In this document: piece by piece, positions 25,400-33,900 of the stretch
Layout: each line of letters opens with the position of its first letter
How positions within the stretch are numbered: position 1 is the stretch's first letter
Source of the DNA: Bog-473 sp052148295
GTDB lineage: Bacteria > Actinomycetota > Acidimicrobiia > Acidimicrobiales > RAAP-2
Direction: 5' to 3'
NCBI GenBank assembly: GCA_052148295.1
Contig: JBKQIP010000011.1
Coordinates: forward strand, 1-61,481
Length of the DNA stretch: 61,481 bases
Made by a program: the position numbers and the translations under genes
Notes under the pieces: generated by a model
The model's input: the letters and a program-made list of their open reading frames with translations, nothing else
Databases searched by the model: none
Told to the model about the DNA's origin: nothing

Positions 25400-26850
25400 G
25401 TGTCCTCCCATCGTGAAGCACCAGAGATTTCAAAGGATCCCGTTGCCGACAGCACGGATCTCTACGCCTTCATCAGTCCCGACGCTCCGTCGACGGTCAC
25501 GCTGATCGCCAACTACGTCCCGTTGCAGCCGGCGGAAGGTGGACCGAACTTCTTCGAGTTCGGCGACGACGTCCTCTACGAGATTCTGATCGACAACGAC
25601 GGTGACGCCGTGGCGAACATCGCCTTCCAGTTCCGGTTCACGACCAGGGTCAAGAATCCCAATACCTTCTTGTACAACACGGCTCCGATTCTCTCCTTGA
25701 ACTCGTCGTCTTGGAACAGGGTGCAGACCTATTCCGTGCAGCGTGTCGACTACCCGAGTGGACAGGCGACGCTTCTGGGGGAGAACCTGCCCTGCCCACC
25801 TTGCAACATCGGACCTCTCTCGACGCCGAACTACGCCACCTCCTTGGCGGCGCCGGCCATTCAAAGCGTGGGCACCGGCATCCAGGTGTTCGCCGGCCAA
25901 AGGGCCGAAGGGTTCTATGTCGACCTCGGCTCCATCTTCGACCTCGGGATCCTGCGTCCGCTGGCCAACCTGCACAACACGTTCGGTGTCGGTGCGCCGC
26001 TCTCGGCCATGGCCGGCATCAACGCCACGGCCGGACTCAACGTGCACTCGATCGCCCTGCAGATCCCCATCACCGAGATCACCCGCAACCAGTCCGTTCC
26101 GTCGAATCCAGCCCTCGCCACATCCTGTATCGGGGTGTGGACCACCGCGAGTCGGCGTCGAGTGCGTATCTACGAAGAGGCGCCGGGCAACAACGTCACC
26201 ACGGGTCCCTTCATCCAGATCTCTCGGTTGGGCAACCCGCTCGTCAACGAGGTGGTCATCCCCATGGCCCAGAAGGACTTCTGGAACACCCAGCAACCGG
26301 ACGGGGACGCTCAGTTCGTCACGAACTATTCAAACCCCGAACTAGCCCAGCTGCTCCCGGTGCTGTACACGCCGGACGGCGGGACCACGGTCTTTCCCAA
26401 TCTCGCCAACTACAATGCTGGCTCACCCAACAGGGCGGACATCGTGGCCATCCTGCTCACGGGGATCCCGGCCGGTGTCGTGTCACCGACCTACTCGACG
26501 TTCACCGGTGCCACCCAGGCCGACATGCTCCGCCTCAACCTGGCCATCCCCCCCGTCCCCAACTCCGGCGGCCAACTCGTCGGGAACAACCTGGGGGCGC
26601 TCGGTGGCGATTTGGCCGGTTTCCCCAACGGCCGGCGGGTCTTCGACGACGTGTCAACATCGAGATCCAGGCGCTGGCGGGAGCGCTCCTGGGTCTGGTC
26701 GACCCGGGCTATGTGGCCGACGGTGCGGTCAGCGATATCACCCAGGGCCTGACCGCCTCGGCCACCGACACCACGGCCAAGGGCACCGAGACCTACATGG
26801 GTCAGTTCCCCTACCTCGGCGTGCCCAATCAGGGCTACGCCGCGGCCTGA
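25400..26850 (+). pseudogene. DUF4331 family protein gene with a one-base frameshift
   Basis: Frame 1 (from GTG 25400, MSSHREAPEISKDPVADSTDLY) carries the DUF4331 sequence up to GRRVFDDV. It then breaks: after 26652 the homologous sequence continues one frame over as VNIEIQALAGALLGLVDPGY to the TGA at 26850. Adding one G in GTGTC (giving GTGGTC) restores DDVVNIEIQA, the normal family text. Full length would be about 483 residues. DUF4331 proteins bind an unknown ligand and are often exported; here no signal peptide is seen. The lesion is either real, which would truncate the protein by about 60 residues and add a wrong tail, or a base-calling error. Confidence 0.85.
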
Positions 26851-26854
26851 ACCG

Positions 26855-27265
26855 ATGCTCGCAGCGGCCGCCGCGCACCGACACCACCATCGGCCCGAAG
26901 CAGTCGGCGCCGAGGTGCTCCCCGACCCCAGCCCGGTGGCCGCAGTCGTGCTCGACATCGGCGAGGGATTCGGGGCATTGGCCATCTACACCCCCGCCGC
27001 CCTGGAAGGGAGCGAGCTCGAGATCCGGCGAGAGGGCACGGAGTGGCGGGGCTCCCACACCGCCGTGCGGCGACGCCTCGTGCCCGCCGGCGCCCAGTTC
27101 GCCGCGGTGTTCGGATCGTTGCCCGAGGGTCCCTACCAACTCCGGGTACGCGGCAGCCGGGATGAGGGCCCGACGCTCTCCCTACGTGTCAGCAGTGCGG
27201 CAGTGACCGAGGCGTCATGGCCTGGCGTCGACGGCGTGGCCGATCGCCATCCCATCGAGCGATAG
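26855..27265 (+). CDS. Small hypothetical protein
   Basis: 136 residues. It has VAAVVLDIGEGFGALAIYTPAALEGSELEIRR, then HTAVRRRLV and FAAVFGSLPEGPYQLRVRG. The pattern resembles a beta-sandwich or carbohydrate-binding-like small domain seen in uncharacterised actinobacterial proteins. It begins 4 bp after the DUF4331 stop, so it is probably co-transcribed. A His-rich N-terminus (AHRHHHRPE) could be a metal site. No signal peptide. Confidence 0.7.
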   Translation: MLAAAAAHRHHHRPEAVGAEVLPDPSPVAAVVLDIGEGFGALAIYTPAALEGSELEIRREGTEWRGSHTAVRRRLVPAGAQFAAVFGSLPEGPYQLRVRGSRDEGPTLSLRVSSAAVTEASWPGVDGVADRHPIER

Positions 27266-27268
27266 GAG

Positions 27269-27287
27269 GAGGGCTCGGGTCGCCCTC
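27269..27287. terminator. Hairpin between convergent genes
   Basis: GAGGGC, 7-base loop, GCCCTC in the 44-bp gap between the convergent small hypothetical gene and the VOC gene. It could serve both strands. Confidence 0.45.
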
Positions 27288-27309
27288 ACCTGACCCATCC
27301 CCCGCGAAC

Positions 27310-27858
27310 TCAGACGAGGTTGCGGACGGGATCGGAGCCGTCCCAGTCGATGGCCGCCTCACTTACCGTGGTCATGAGCCAGCGAGTGGCATCGGTCAGT
27401 TCCATGACCTCGATGACCGTGCTCGGAGCGCCCCCCAGGTCGTAGTAGGCGAATTGCGCCATTCCGCCCGTGTTGCCGGCGTGCACGATCGGCCACGCGG
27501 CGTCGTCAGCGGCGTGCGACACCGCTGCGAAGTCCTCGACCCACCAGGCCAGATGGTGGAAACCCTCTCGCCCGGCGTCGAGGAACTCCCGATAGGCGCT
27601 GGGGGAGTCGTCCTCCTGTTCGATGAGCTCGATCTGGAGGTCGCCCGAGTTGGCGAAGGCGAACGATGCCGTGGGTTCGGTCGGTCGACCCCGGTAGACC
27701 GATCCCCGCTGGGCGAGGTGGGGCAGCAGCAGCCAGGGGCCCACGCCGACCTCGAGCCAGGACCCGATGGCGCGGTCGAGGTCACGGACGACGTAGCCCG
27801 TCTGGCGGACGGGTCCGGGCAGGACCGTGCGGAGTCGTGCAGATTCCATAGGGCACAC
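27310..27858 (-). CDS. VOC superfamily protein
   Basis: 182 residues. First module starts at RQTGYVVRDLDRAIGSW and second at GFHHLAWWVEDFAAV (His-His pair), ending GGAPSTVIEVMEL with a candidate metal-ligand Glu. The length and the Y.GRP..FA/IELIEQ pattern are like lactoylglutathione-lyase-type members that act on short acyl or aromatic substrates; the exact reaction is unknown. The GTG start at 27858 is favoured because AGGAG sits 8 bases before it; an ATG nine bases inside is less well placed. The start lies 14 bp from the start of the divergent Gfo/Idh/MocA gene. Confidence 0.85.
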   Translation of the reverse strand: MCPMESARLRTVLPGPVRQTGYVVRDLDRAIGSWLEVGVGPWLLLPHLAQRGSVYRGRPTEPTASFAFANSGDLQIELIEQEDDSPSAYREFLDAGREGFHHLAWWVEDFAAVSHAADDAAWPIVHAGNTGGMAQFAYYDLGGAPSTVIEVMELTDATRWLMTTVSEAAIDWDGSDPVRNLV

Positions 27859-27872
27859 GTAGGGTACTCCTC

Positions 27873-28892
27873 ATGGTTGCGTCCGCCCCCCAGTCCGTGG
27901 GCCGCCTGCGTCTGGCCTTCGTCGGATGCGGGGCCATCGCCCAATGGCATCTCCGGGCCCTGCGCGCCGCCGCACCCAGGACGGAGGTCACTTGTGTCGT
28001 CGACGTTGACCGTGATCGGGTCGAAGCGATGGCCAAGGACACCGGGGCGGAGCCCTTTGCGTGTCTCGATGACGCACTCCGAGACGGAGTCTTCGATGCC
28101 GTGCTCATCATGGTCCCGCACCACCGGCACGAGGAGTTGGCCGTCGCCGCGCTTGGCGGGGGAAAGCACGTGCTGTTGGAGAAACCCATGGCCCGCACTC
28201 TGTCCGAGTGTGAGCGCATCCTGGCTGCGGCCCGACTGGCGGGCACCGTGTTCTTCGTGGCCGAGAACGCCCAGTACTGGCCGGAAGTGGTCCAGACCGC
28301 GGGCCTCATCTCCGACGGGGCGATCGGCGAGGTGATCACGGCAAGGGCCTGGCATTGCTCCGAACCGATGGACATGTTCTACGGCGATGGCAGCTGGCGC
28401 TTGTCCGTGGCGGAGTCCGGTGGAGGCCTGGCCATCGACACCGGGTCGCACTGGCTGCGTCCCCTACGCATGTGGTTGGGCGAGCTCATCGAGGTGGTGG
28501 CCGCCACCGGCCGTCCCTATGGCGCGATGGAGGGAGAGTCGATGTGCCGGGCGTTGTGTCGCTTCGACTCCGGGGTCGTGGCCAGTTTCGATGTGGTCCT
28601 CTCGGGTCCGGTGGCGCCCCTGCCGCTGTTCCAAGTGACCGGCAGCCGGGGGGAGATCGTCATCGACGTCCTTGGTCGGGTCAAGCTCTATGACGGCACC
28701 GATCCCCGTGGTGCCGTGGTGGGACAGGGGGGTTACCTGCAGAGCTACGAAGGTCAGATGGCGGCCTTCGAGGCGGCGGTGCTCGACGACCGCAACCCGC
28801 CCGTGGGGGCGGACTACGCGTTGGGGGAGCTCCGCGGCGTTCTCGCCATGTATGCCTCGGCGACCTCGGGCCGCTGGGAGCCGGTGTGGTAG
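27873..28892 (+). CDS. Gfo/Idh/MocA family oxidoreductase
   Basis: 339 residues. Rossmann motif LAFVGCGAIAQWHL at residues 14-27, the family signature LLEKPMARTLSEC (GKHVLLEKP, with the catalytic Lys near residue 106), and a C-terminal alpha/beta dimerisation domain with GGGLAIDTGSHWLRPLRMWLG. Members reduce or oxidise sugars, inositols or polyols with NAD(P). It is the first of four coupled genes (SDR, sulfotransferase, MBL-like), so it may modify the same small molecule. It overlaps the SDR gene by 7 bases. No spaced ribosome binding site is visible, so the transcript may be leaderless. Confidence 0.88.
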   Translation: MVASAPQSVGRLRLAFVGCGAIAQWHLRALRAAAPRTEVTCVVDVDRDRVEAMAKDTGAEPFACLDDALRDGVFDAVLIMVPHHRHEELAVAALGGGKHVLLEKPMARTLSECERILAAARLAGTVFFVAENAQYWPEVVQTAGLISDGAIGEVITARAWHCSEPMDMFYGDGSWRLSVAESGGGLAIDTGSHWLRPLRMWLGELIEVVAATGRPYGAMEGESMCRALCRFDSGVVASFDVVLSGPVAPLPLFQVTGSRGEIVIDVLGRVKLYDGTDPRGAVVGQGGYLQSYEGQMAAFEAAVLDDRNPPVGADYALGELRGVLAMYASATSGRWEPVW

Positions 28893-29632
28893 CGCGCTTC
28901 GACTACTCGAGTGCCCACGTCCTCGTCACGGGCGGGTCGAACGGCATCGGACTGGGCATCGCGACGGCCTTCCGGGATTCCGGCGCTCGGGTGACGATCA
29001 CGGGCACCCGGGAGTCCCCAGCCGACTACGACCACGATTTGAGCGGCCTGGAGTATCACCAGTGCCGACTCCCGGACCCGCAGGCGGTGGAGGCCGTGGC
29101 GGGCGCCCTGCGGGGCCTCGACGTGCTCGTGAACAATGCCGGTCAGAACCTGCCGGGGGGCCGGAGTGAGTACGACCCCGAAGTGTTCGAAGAGGTGGTG
29201 GCGGTCAATCTCTTCGCCGGGTTCCGGATGGCCACGGCTTGCCGGGCGCTGCTCGTGGCGAGCCGGATCGAGGGAGGTGCCAGCGTGGTCAACGTGGGCT
29301 CGATGTCGAGTTTCTTCGGGATCGAGCACGTCCCGGCGTACGGGGCGGCCAAAGCCGGCGTGGTGCAGTTGACCAAGACCCTCGCCGTGGCCTGGGCCCG
29401 TGACGGCCTCCGCGTGAATGCGGTCGCCCCCGGGATCATCGAGACCAACATGACTGCTCCCATGCTCCCGTTCGATTCGCTCACCGGGCCGATCATCGAG
29501 AGGACGCCCATGCGTCGTCTGGGGACGCCGGCCGACGTGGCTCCCGTGGTGCTGTTCCTGGCCAGCCCCGCTGCCGGCTTCATCACCGGACAGACCGTCT
29601 GCGTCGATGGGGGCTTCTCGGTACAGGGATGA
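28886..29632 (+). CDS. Short-chain dehydrogenase/reductase (SDR)
   Basis: 248 residues, classical SDR. Cofactor motif LVTGGSNGIGLGIA near residue 14, NNAG (VNNAGQN near residue 80), Ser in VNVGSMSS, catalytic Y..K in YGAAKAGV (near residue 149), and the C-terminal GFITGQTVCVDGGFSVQ. It should oxidise or reduce an alcohol/ketone with NAD(P). GTG start overlapping the Gfo/Idh/MocA stop by 7 bases, and its own stop overlaps the sulfotransferase ATG (ATGA). Together with the Gfo/Idh enzyme it provides two redox steps on the likely shared substrate. Confidence 0.9.
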   Translation: MVARFDYSSAHVLVTGGSNGIGLGIATAFRDSGARVTITGTRESPADYDHDLSGLEYHQCRLPDPQAVEAVAGALRGLDVLVNNAGQNLPGGRSEYDPEVFEEVVAVNLFAGFRMATACRALLVASRIEGGASVVNVGSMSSFFGIEHVPAYGAAKAGVVQLTKTLAVAWARDGLRVNAVAPGIIETNMTAPMLPFDSLTGPIIERTPMRRLGTPADVAPVVLFLASPAAGFITGQTVCVDGGFSVQG

Positions 29633-30888
29633 CGACTGCCGCCCCCATCCGGATCACCGACCTGCGCCGCCCACGCTTGACCGACATCCAGCGCTTGGCG
29701 CTTGACCACGGCGAGCGTCATCCCGTGGAGCTGACCGTCGAGGCGGTGGTCGCAGCGGCGGCCCAACGAACCGGCCTGACGCACTTCGGCCCCGACGACT
29801 TTCGCGACCGGCTCGGGCTGTGGCTGGACGAGGTCGGAGCCGATCCCGAGCGCACCGGGCTCGGGCGCCTCATGCTCTTTCGGGACTGCGTGCGCTACGC
29901 CGGGAATCGGTTGCGCATTCGAGACCTCCTCACCCGTCACCCCGAGATTCTCGACGTCGAGATCGCCGCCCCGATCATCGTCGTCGGGCTTCCCCGGTCG
30001 GGCACGACGCACCTGGTCAATCTCATCGCCGCCGACCGACGCCTGCGCTCGCTCCCGTTGTGGGAGAGCTATGAGCCGGTCCCCGATCCCGACGAGGGGC
30101 AAGGTCCGGGTGGTGCCGATCCCCGTTTCGTGCGGGCCGAGGAACAGTGGCAATCCATGGAGGCGATGCTGCCCTACCTGCCCGCCATGCATCCGATGCG
30201 CCCCGACCACGTCCATGAGGAGCTCGAGCTCCAGCTCCCCGACTTCTCGAGCTATCAACTCGAGTGGGTCGCTCGAGTGCCCCGGTGGCGCGACTACTAC
30301 CTGGAGCACGACCAGACGCCCCATTACCGCTATCTGAAGTCGGTCCTCCAGATCCTCCAGTGGCAGCGTCCGCGTGAACGGTGGGTGCTCAAGTCACCCC
30401 AACACCTGGAACAACTGGGCCCCTTGATGGACATCTTCCCCGATGCCACCGTCGTCGTCACCCACCGGGACCCGGTGTCGGTGGTCCAATCGGCGGCGAC
30501 CATGATGGCCTATGCCGCCCGCATGAGCTATCGCTCGCCGGACCCCGGTTATTACCTGGGGTATTGGACCGACCGGATCAAGCGTCTGCTGGCGGCCTCA
30601 CTGCGCGACCGGCACGTGGTGCCGGTGGACCAGCGCACCGACGTGGTCTTCCACGACTTCATGGCCGACGAGGTGGGGACGGTCGAACGCATCTACCAGG
30701 TGGCCGGCTTCGAGATGAGCGCAGCGGCTGACGCGCAGATCCGGAGTTATCTGGCCGATCACCCGAGGGACAAGGAGGGTCGGGTGAGGTACGACCTGCG
30801 GGCGGACTTCGGCGTCGAACCCGAGGTGGTGCGAGAGCAGTTCGGGTTCTACCACGATGCAGTCGCCGTGCAATTGGAGGTCACGTGA
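29629..30888 (+). CDS. PAPS-dependent sulfotransferase
   Basis: 419 residues. The 5'-phosphosulfate loop is IIVVGLPRSGTTHL (residues 116-129) and the 3'-phosphate-binding strand is VVVTHRDPVSVVQS (near residue 283), both hallmarks of the bacterial Sulfotransferase_3-type family. It would move the sulfuryl group from PAPS to a hydroxyl of a lipid, sugar or small molecule. A further conserved segment is RWVLKSPQHLEQL. Cytosolic, no signal peptide. Coupled to both neighbours by four-base overlaps. No PAPS-synthesis genes are in the window. Confidence 0.9.
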   Translation: MTTAAPIRITDLRRPRLTDIQRLALDHGERHPVELTVEAVVAAAAQRTGLTHFGPDDFRDRLGLWLDEVGADPERTGLGRLMLFRDCVRYAGNRLRIRDLLTRHPEILDVEIAAPIIVVGLPRSGTTHLVNLIAADRRLRSLPLWESYEPVPDPDEGQGPGGADPRFVRAEEQWQSMEAMLPYLPAMHPMRPDHVHEELELQLPDFSSYQLEWVARVPRWRDYYLEHDQTPHYRYLKSVLQILQWQRPRERWVLKSPQHLEQLGPLMDIFPDATVVVTHRDPVSVVQSAATMMAYAARMSYRSPDPGYYLGYWTDRIKRLLAASLRDRHVVPVDQRTDVVFHDFMADEVGTVERIYQVAGFEMSAAADAQIRSYLADHPRDKEGRVRYDLRADFGVEPEVVREQFGFYHDAVAVQLEVT

Positions 30889-32159
30889 ACGCACCTGAGG
30901 TTGACCGGTTGATCGACGAGCGGCCGGGTAAAGAGCTCATGACGCCGGTGTACGACGACCCCGCGCGCCCCCTCACAGATTTCCTGTTCCGTTCGGGCGG
31001 CACGACGGCCGCCTACATGCTCATCACCGATGCGGGCCGGGTCATCGTGAACACCGGCTTGGGATACGAGGCTCCCCACCACAAGCGCGTGTTCGACGCG
31101 GTGTGCGCCGGCCCCACCCCCTACATCCTCACCACGCAAGGCCACGTCGATCACGTCGGTGGTGTCGGGCTGTTTCGCGAGCCGAACACGGTCTATGTGG
31201 CCCAAGCCAACAACCAGGCCTGCCAGCACGACGATGAGCGGATCGCCGCCCTGCGTATGCGGACGGCCGGCATCTGGTTCGACCTGAGCGGACGCCGAGC
31301 CAAGGAGATCGCCGCCGAGAATCCCGGCGTACCGATGCGACAGGACAAGCCGGACCCAGATCTCACGTTCGATCGCCGCCTGGGACTGCGGGTCGGCGAA
31401 CTCGACCTCGAGCTGATCGCGACGCCCGGAGGCGAGACCATCGACAGCTGCGTCGTCTGGCTCCCCCAACACGGCATCTGTCTGATCAGCAACCTGGTCG
31501 GACCCCTCTTCCCCCACTTCCCGAATCTGAACACCCTGCGTGGCGACCGGTATCGCTTCGTCGAGCCCTACCTGGCGGCCATCCGTACCGTCCGAGGGCT
31601 CGAGCCGTCCATGTTGGTCACCGGACGCCATGAGCCGATCGTCGGTCGCGAGCTGATCGACGCGGCCCTGTGCCGACTCCACGATGCCGTCGACTATGTG
31701 CACCGGGAGACGCTGGCCGGCATGAATGCAGGCAAGGACGTGGCGACGCTGATGCGTGAAGTGCGCCTGCCTGCCGACCTGCGCGTCGGGGAGGGTTACG
31801 GCACGGTGGCGTGGGGTGTGCGGACCATCTGGGAGGCCTATATGGGCTGGTTCCATCTGCGCTCGACGACCGAGTTGTACCCACTGAGCGCAACGGAGGT
31901 CCTGGCGGATCTCGTCGACCTCGTAGGTCCCGAGGTCGCCCTGGAGCGGGCCCGGGCCCAGCTCGCGGCCGGAGAGCCGGTGGCCGCCATCCATCTGGTC
32001 GAAGCCGTACTACGGCACCGGCCGGCCGACGTGCCCGCACTCGAGGTGGGCATCGCCGCCCACCAGGCACTTCTCGGCTCCGGTGGCGACGTGAGCTTTT
32101 GGGAGAGCGGCTGGCTCCGCCATCAGATGGCCGAGTGGCAGCGGGAGCGGCGGCCCTGA
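30885..32159 (+). CDS. MBL-fold hydrolase with alkyl-sulfatase-like C-terminus
   Basis: 424 residues. The metallo-beta-lactamase fold is visible (GGTTAAYMLITDAGRVIVNTG, LTTQGHVDHVGG at residues 82-93, GGETIDSCVVWLP, VTGRHEPIVG). Then comes an alkyl-sulfatase dimerisation-type helical domain (Y.GWFHLRSTTELYPLSATEVLADLVDLVG). In SdsA1-type sulfatases the zinc motif is THxHxDH. Here the first His is replaced (TTQGHVDH), so one zinc site may be altered. Lying behind a sulfotransferase, it could remove or transfer the sulfate that gene adds. GTG start overlapping the previous stop. No signal peptide. Confidence 0.85.
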   Translation: MNAPEVDRLIDERPGKELMTPVYDDPARPLTDFLFRSGGTTAAYMLITDAGRVIVNTGLGYEAPHHKRVFDAVCAGPTPYILTTQGHVDHVGGVGLFREPNTVYVAQANNQACQHDDERIAALRMRTAGIWFDLSGRRAKEIAAENPGVPMRQDKPDPDLTFDRRLGLRVGELDLELIATPGGETIDSCVVWLPQHGICLISNLVGPLFPHFPNLNTLRGDRYRFVEPYLAAIRTVRGLEPSMLVTGRHEPIVGRELIDAALCRLHDAVDYVHRETLAGMNAGKDVATLMREVRLPADLRVGEGYGTVAWGVRTIWEAYMGWFHLRSTTELYPLSATEVLADLVDLVGPEVALERARAQLAAGEPVAAIHLVEAVLRHRPADVPALEVGIAAHQALLGSGGDVSFWESGWLRHQMAEWQRERRP

Positions 32160-32161
32160 CC

Positions 32162-32176
32162 CGGGCGGAGCGCCCG
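32162..32176 (+). terminator. Hairpin at the end of the sulfotransferase operon
   Basis: CGGGCG, loop GAG, CGCCCG beginning 3 bp after the MBL gene's stop and before a convergent gene. There is no T-run, so it is only a candidate terminator. Confidence 0.45.
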
Positions 32177-32214
32177 ATGGCCACGTATCTGGCCTTGGTT
32201 GGGCAGTCGATCCG

Positions 32215-33783
32215 CTACAACCGGGAGGACGCAGTCGCATCAAGAGCGGCATAGCCGCAGTTGTAGCCGGGGATGAACGTGATGCCCGGGCCACCGTGAC
32301 AGCCCGCTCCGCACAAGTACAGCCCGTCGACCGGAATCGGATTGTCGGCCCAACCCCTGGGTCCTGGGCGGAAGGGGCCCATGAACTCTGGCTGCAAGAG
32401 ACCGTGGGTGAAGTCGCCGCCGGTGCACCCGAACATGAGCTCGTAGGTGTACGCAGGGTAGCTGAACTGTCGATCGATCAGGTCGGGGAAGTTCGGAGCA
32501 TGGGCGGAGATCTTCGCCACGATGCGCGCGGCCATCTCGTCGCGCAGGCGCGACTGATCGGCGTGGGTTGCGCCGATCGGGAAGTAAAAGCCGAAGCTGC
32601 TCGCTGCGTGCCTCCCGGCGGGTGCCAAGGCCGGGTCGTCGAGTGAGGGAATCGCGAGGTTGAACGACGGGGATTCGGGTACGCGTCCGCGGACACAGCC
32701 CTCGTAGTCGAGTTGCATCTGTTCCGCCGTTCCGAAGAATGTCACGTTCCGTCGGAACTGGTCGCTGTTGAGCACCTCGTAAGGGCCGGTGAATTCGGGC
32801 AGACCGTGAAGCGCGAAGTGGAGCTGGAAGTAGGCGGCCCGGTGATCGATGGCGCTCACCCGTTGGGCGAACGGGTCCGGCACATCACCGCGCTCCATGA
32901 GTTGGGTAAAGGTGGCGGTGGGGTCGAGATTCGACACGACGACGGGCGCCGTCACCTCTTCCCCGTCGTTCAGGATGACCCCTTTGACTCGTCCTTGGGA
33001 GACGAGGATCGTGGACACCTTGGCATGGCGGCGCAGTTCGCCTCCGTGCTCCTCGAACAGTCCGAGGAGATGTTCGGACAGTGTGCCGATGCCCCCTCGT
33101 ACCTTGGACATGGTCGCTTCTCCTGGTGACGCCATGGCGAAGGCGAGACACATGGCACTGCCGGGAGAATATGGTCCGCGATACGTCGAGTTGACCGCCA
33201 GGAAAGCCAGCATGCTGCGGAGGTGCGCATGTTTTTCCCGATCGGGGAGATAGCGACCAACCACATCCATCACGCTGCCGAACATGGCGATGCGAATCGC
33301 CTCCCGCTCCTTTTCGTTGGCTGCGCACGCCCACATCTCGTCGAGTGATTTGGGTGGCCGGCGCACCTCGAAGCGCCCGATGGCACGCGAGGGAGCATCG
33401 GCCCACGCGACGACTTCGGCCATGCCCATCAGCGCTTCGAGTCCGAGGGTGTCGCCCAGGTGATCGAGGAGCCGATCGGGGTCGCTGTAGAGGAAAATCG
33501 GTGGCTGTCCGGATGCGCCGATACTGGCGGATTGCACCTCGGGCTCGTAGATGGGGCACGAGCTGAATCCCAGATCGTCGAAGATCTCGTTGGGAACCGG
33601 GAATTGGATCGAACCCGCCAACTCGAAGCGGTAGCCGCGAGCGAGCTCGGTCGTGGACGACATGCCGCCGATGAAATGATTCTTCTCGAGGATTAGGACC
33701 CGCATCCCGCCCCGTGCCATGACCGCCGCCGCCGTAAGGCCATTGTGGCCGGCACCGATGACGATGGCGTCGTAATCCGGCAT
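32215..33783 (-). CDS. FAD-dependent oxidoreductase (CrtI / phytoene-dehydrogenase-like)
   Basis: 522 residues. Dinucleotide-binding start DAIVIGAGHNGLTAAAVMARGG (residues 5-26), then LEKNHFIGGMSSTTE. The C-terminal flavin contact is WADNPIPVDGLYLCGAGCHGGPGITFIPGYNCG. This is the pattern of the carotenoid-desaturase-like amine-oxidase superfamily; the substrate could be a carotenoid, terpenoid or prenylated compound, and a carotenoid cluster is absent here. The start was set at the ATG giving MPDYDAI; a GTG just before it (MMPD) is equally possible. Convergent with the sulfotransferase operon. Confidence 0.85.
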   Translation of the reverse strand: MPDYDAIVIGAGHNGLTAAAVMARGGMRVLILEKNHFIGGMSSTTELARGYRFELAGSIQFPVPNEIFDDLGFSSCPIYEPEVQSASIGASGQPPIFLYSDPDRLLDHLGDTLGLEALMGMAEVVAWADAPSRAIGRFEVRRPPKSLDEMWACAANEKEREAIRIAMFGSVMDVVGRYLPDREKHAHLRSMLAFLAVNSTYRGPYSPGSAMCLAFAMASPGEATMSKVRGGIGTLSEHLLGLFEEHGGELRRHAKVSTILVSQGRVKGVILNDGEEVTAPVVVSNLDPTATFTQLMERGDVPDPFAQRVSAIDHRAAYFQLHFALHGLPEFTGPYEVLNSDQFRRNVTFFGTAEQMQLDYEGCVRGRVPESPSFNLAIPSLDDPALAPAGRHAASSFGFYFPIGATHADQSRLRDEMAARIVAKISAHAPNFPDLIDRQFSYPAYTYELMFGCTGGDFTHGLLQPEFMGPFRPGPRGWADNPIPVDGLYLCGAGCHGGPGITFIPGYNCGYAALDATASSRL

Positions 33784-33900
33784 CACGATGACGGTAGCGA
33801 GGGGTTGTCGTCTTGTCTAATCTGGCGTCTCTCACCAGTGTCGGGACCGGGTGAATCGACGCATCGGCTCGTACGGACCGGGGTCGCGGCGTGGAAACCT

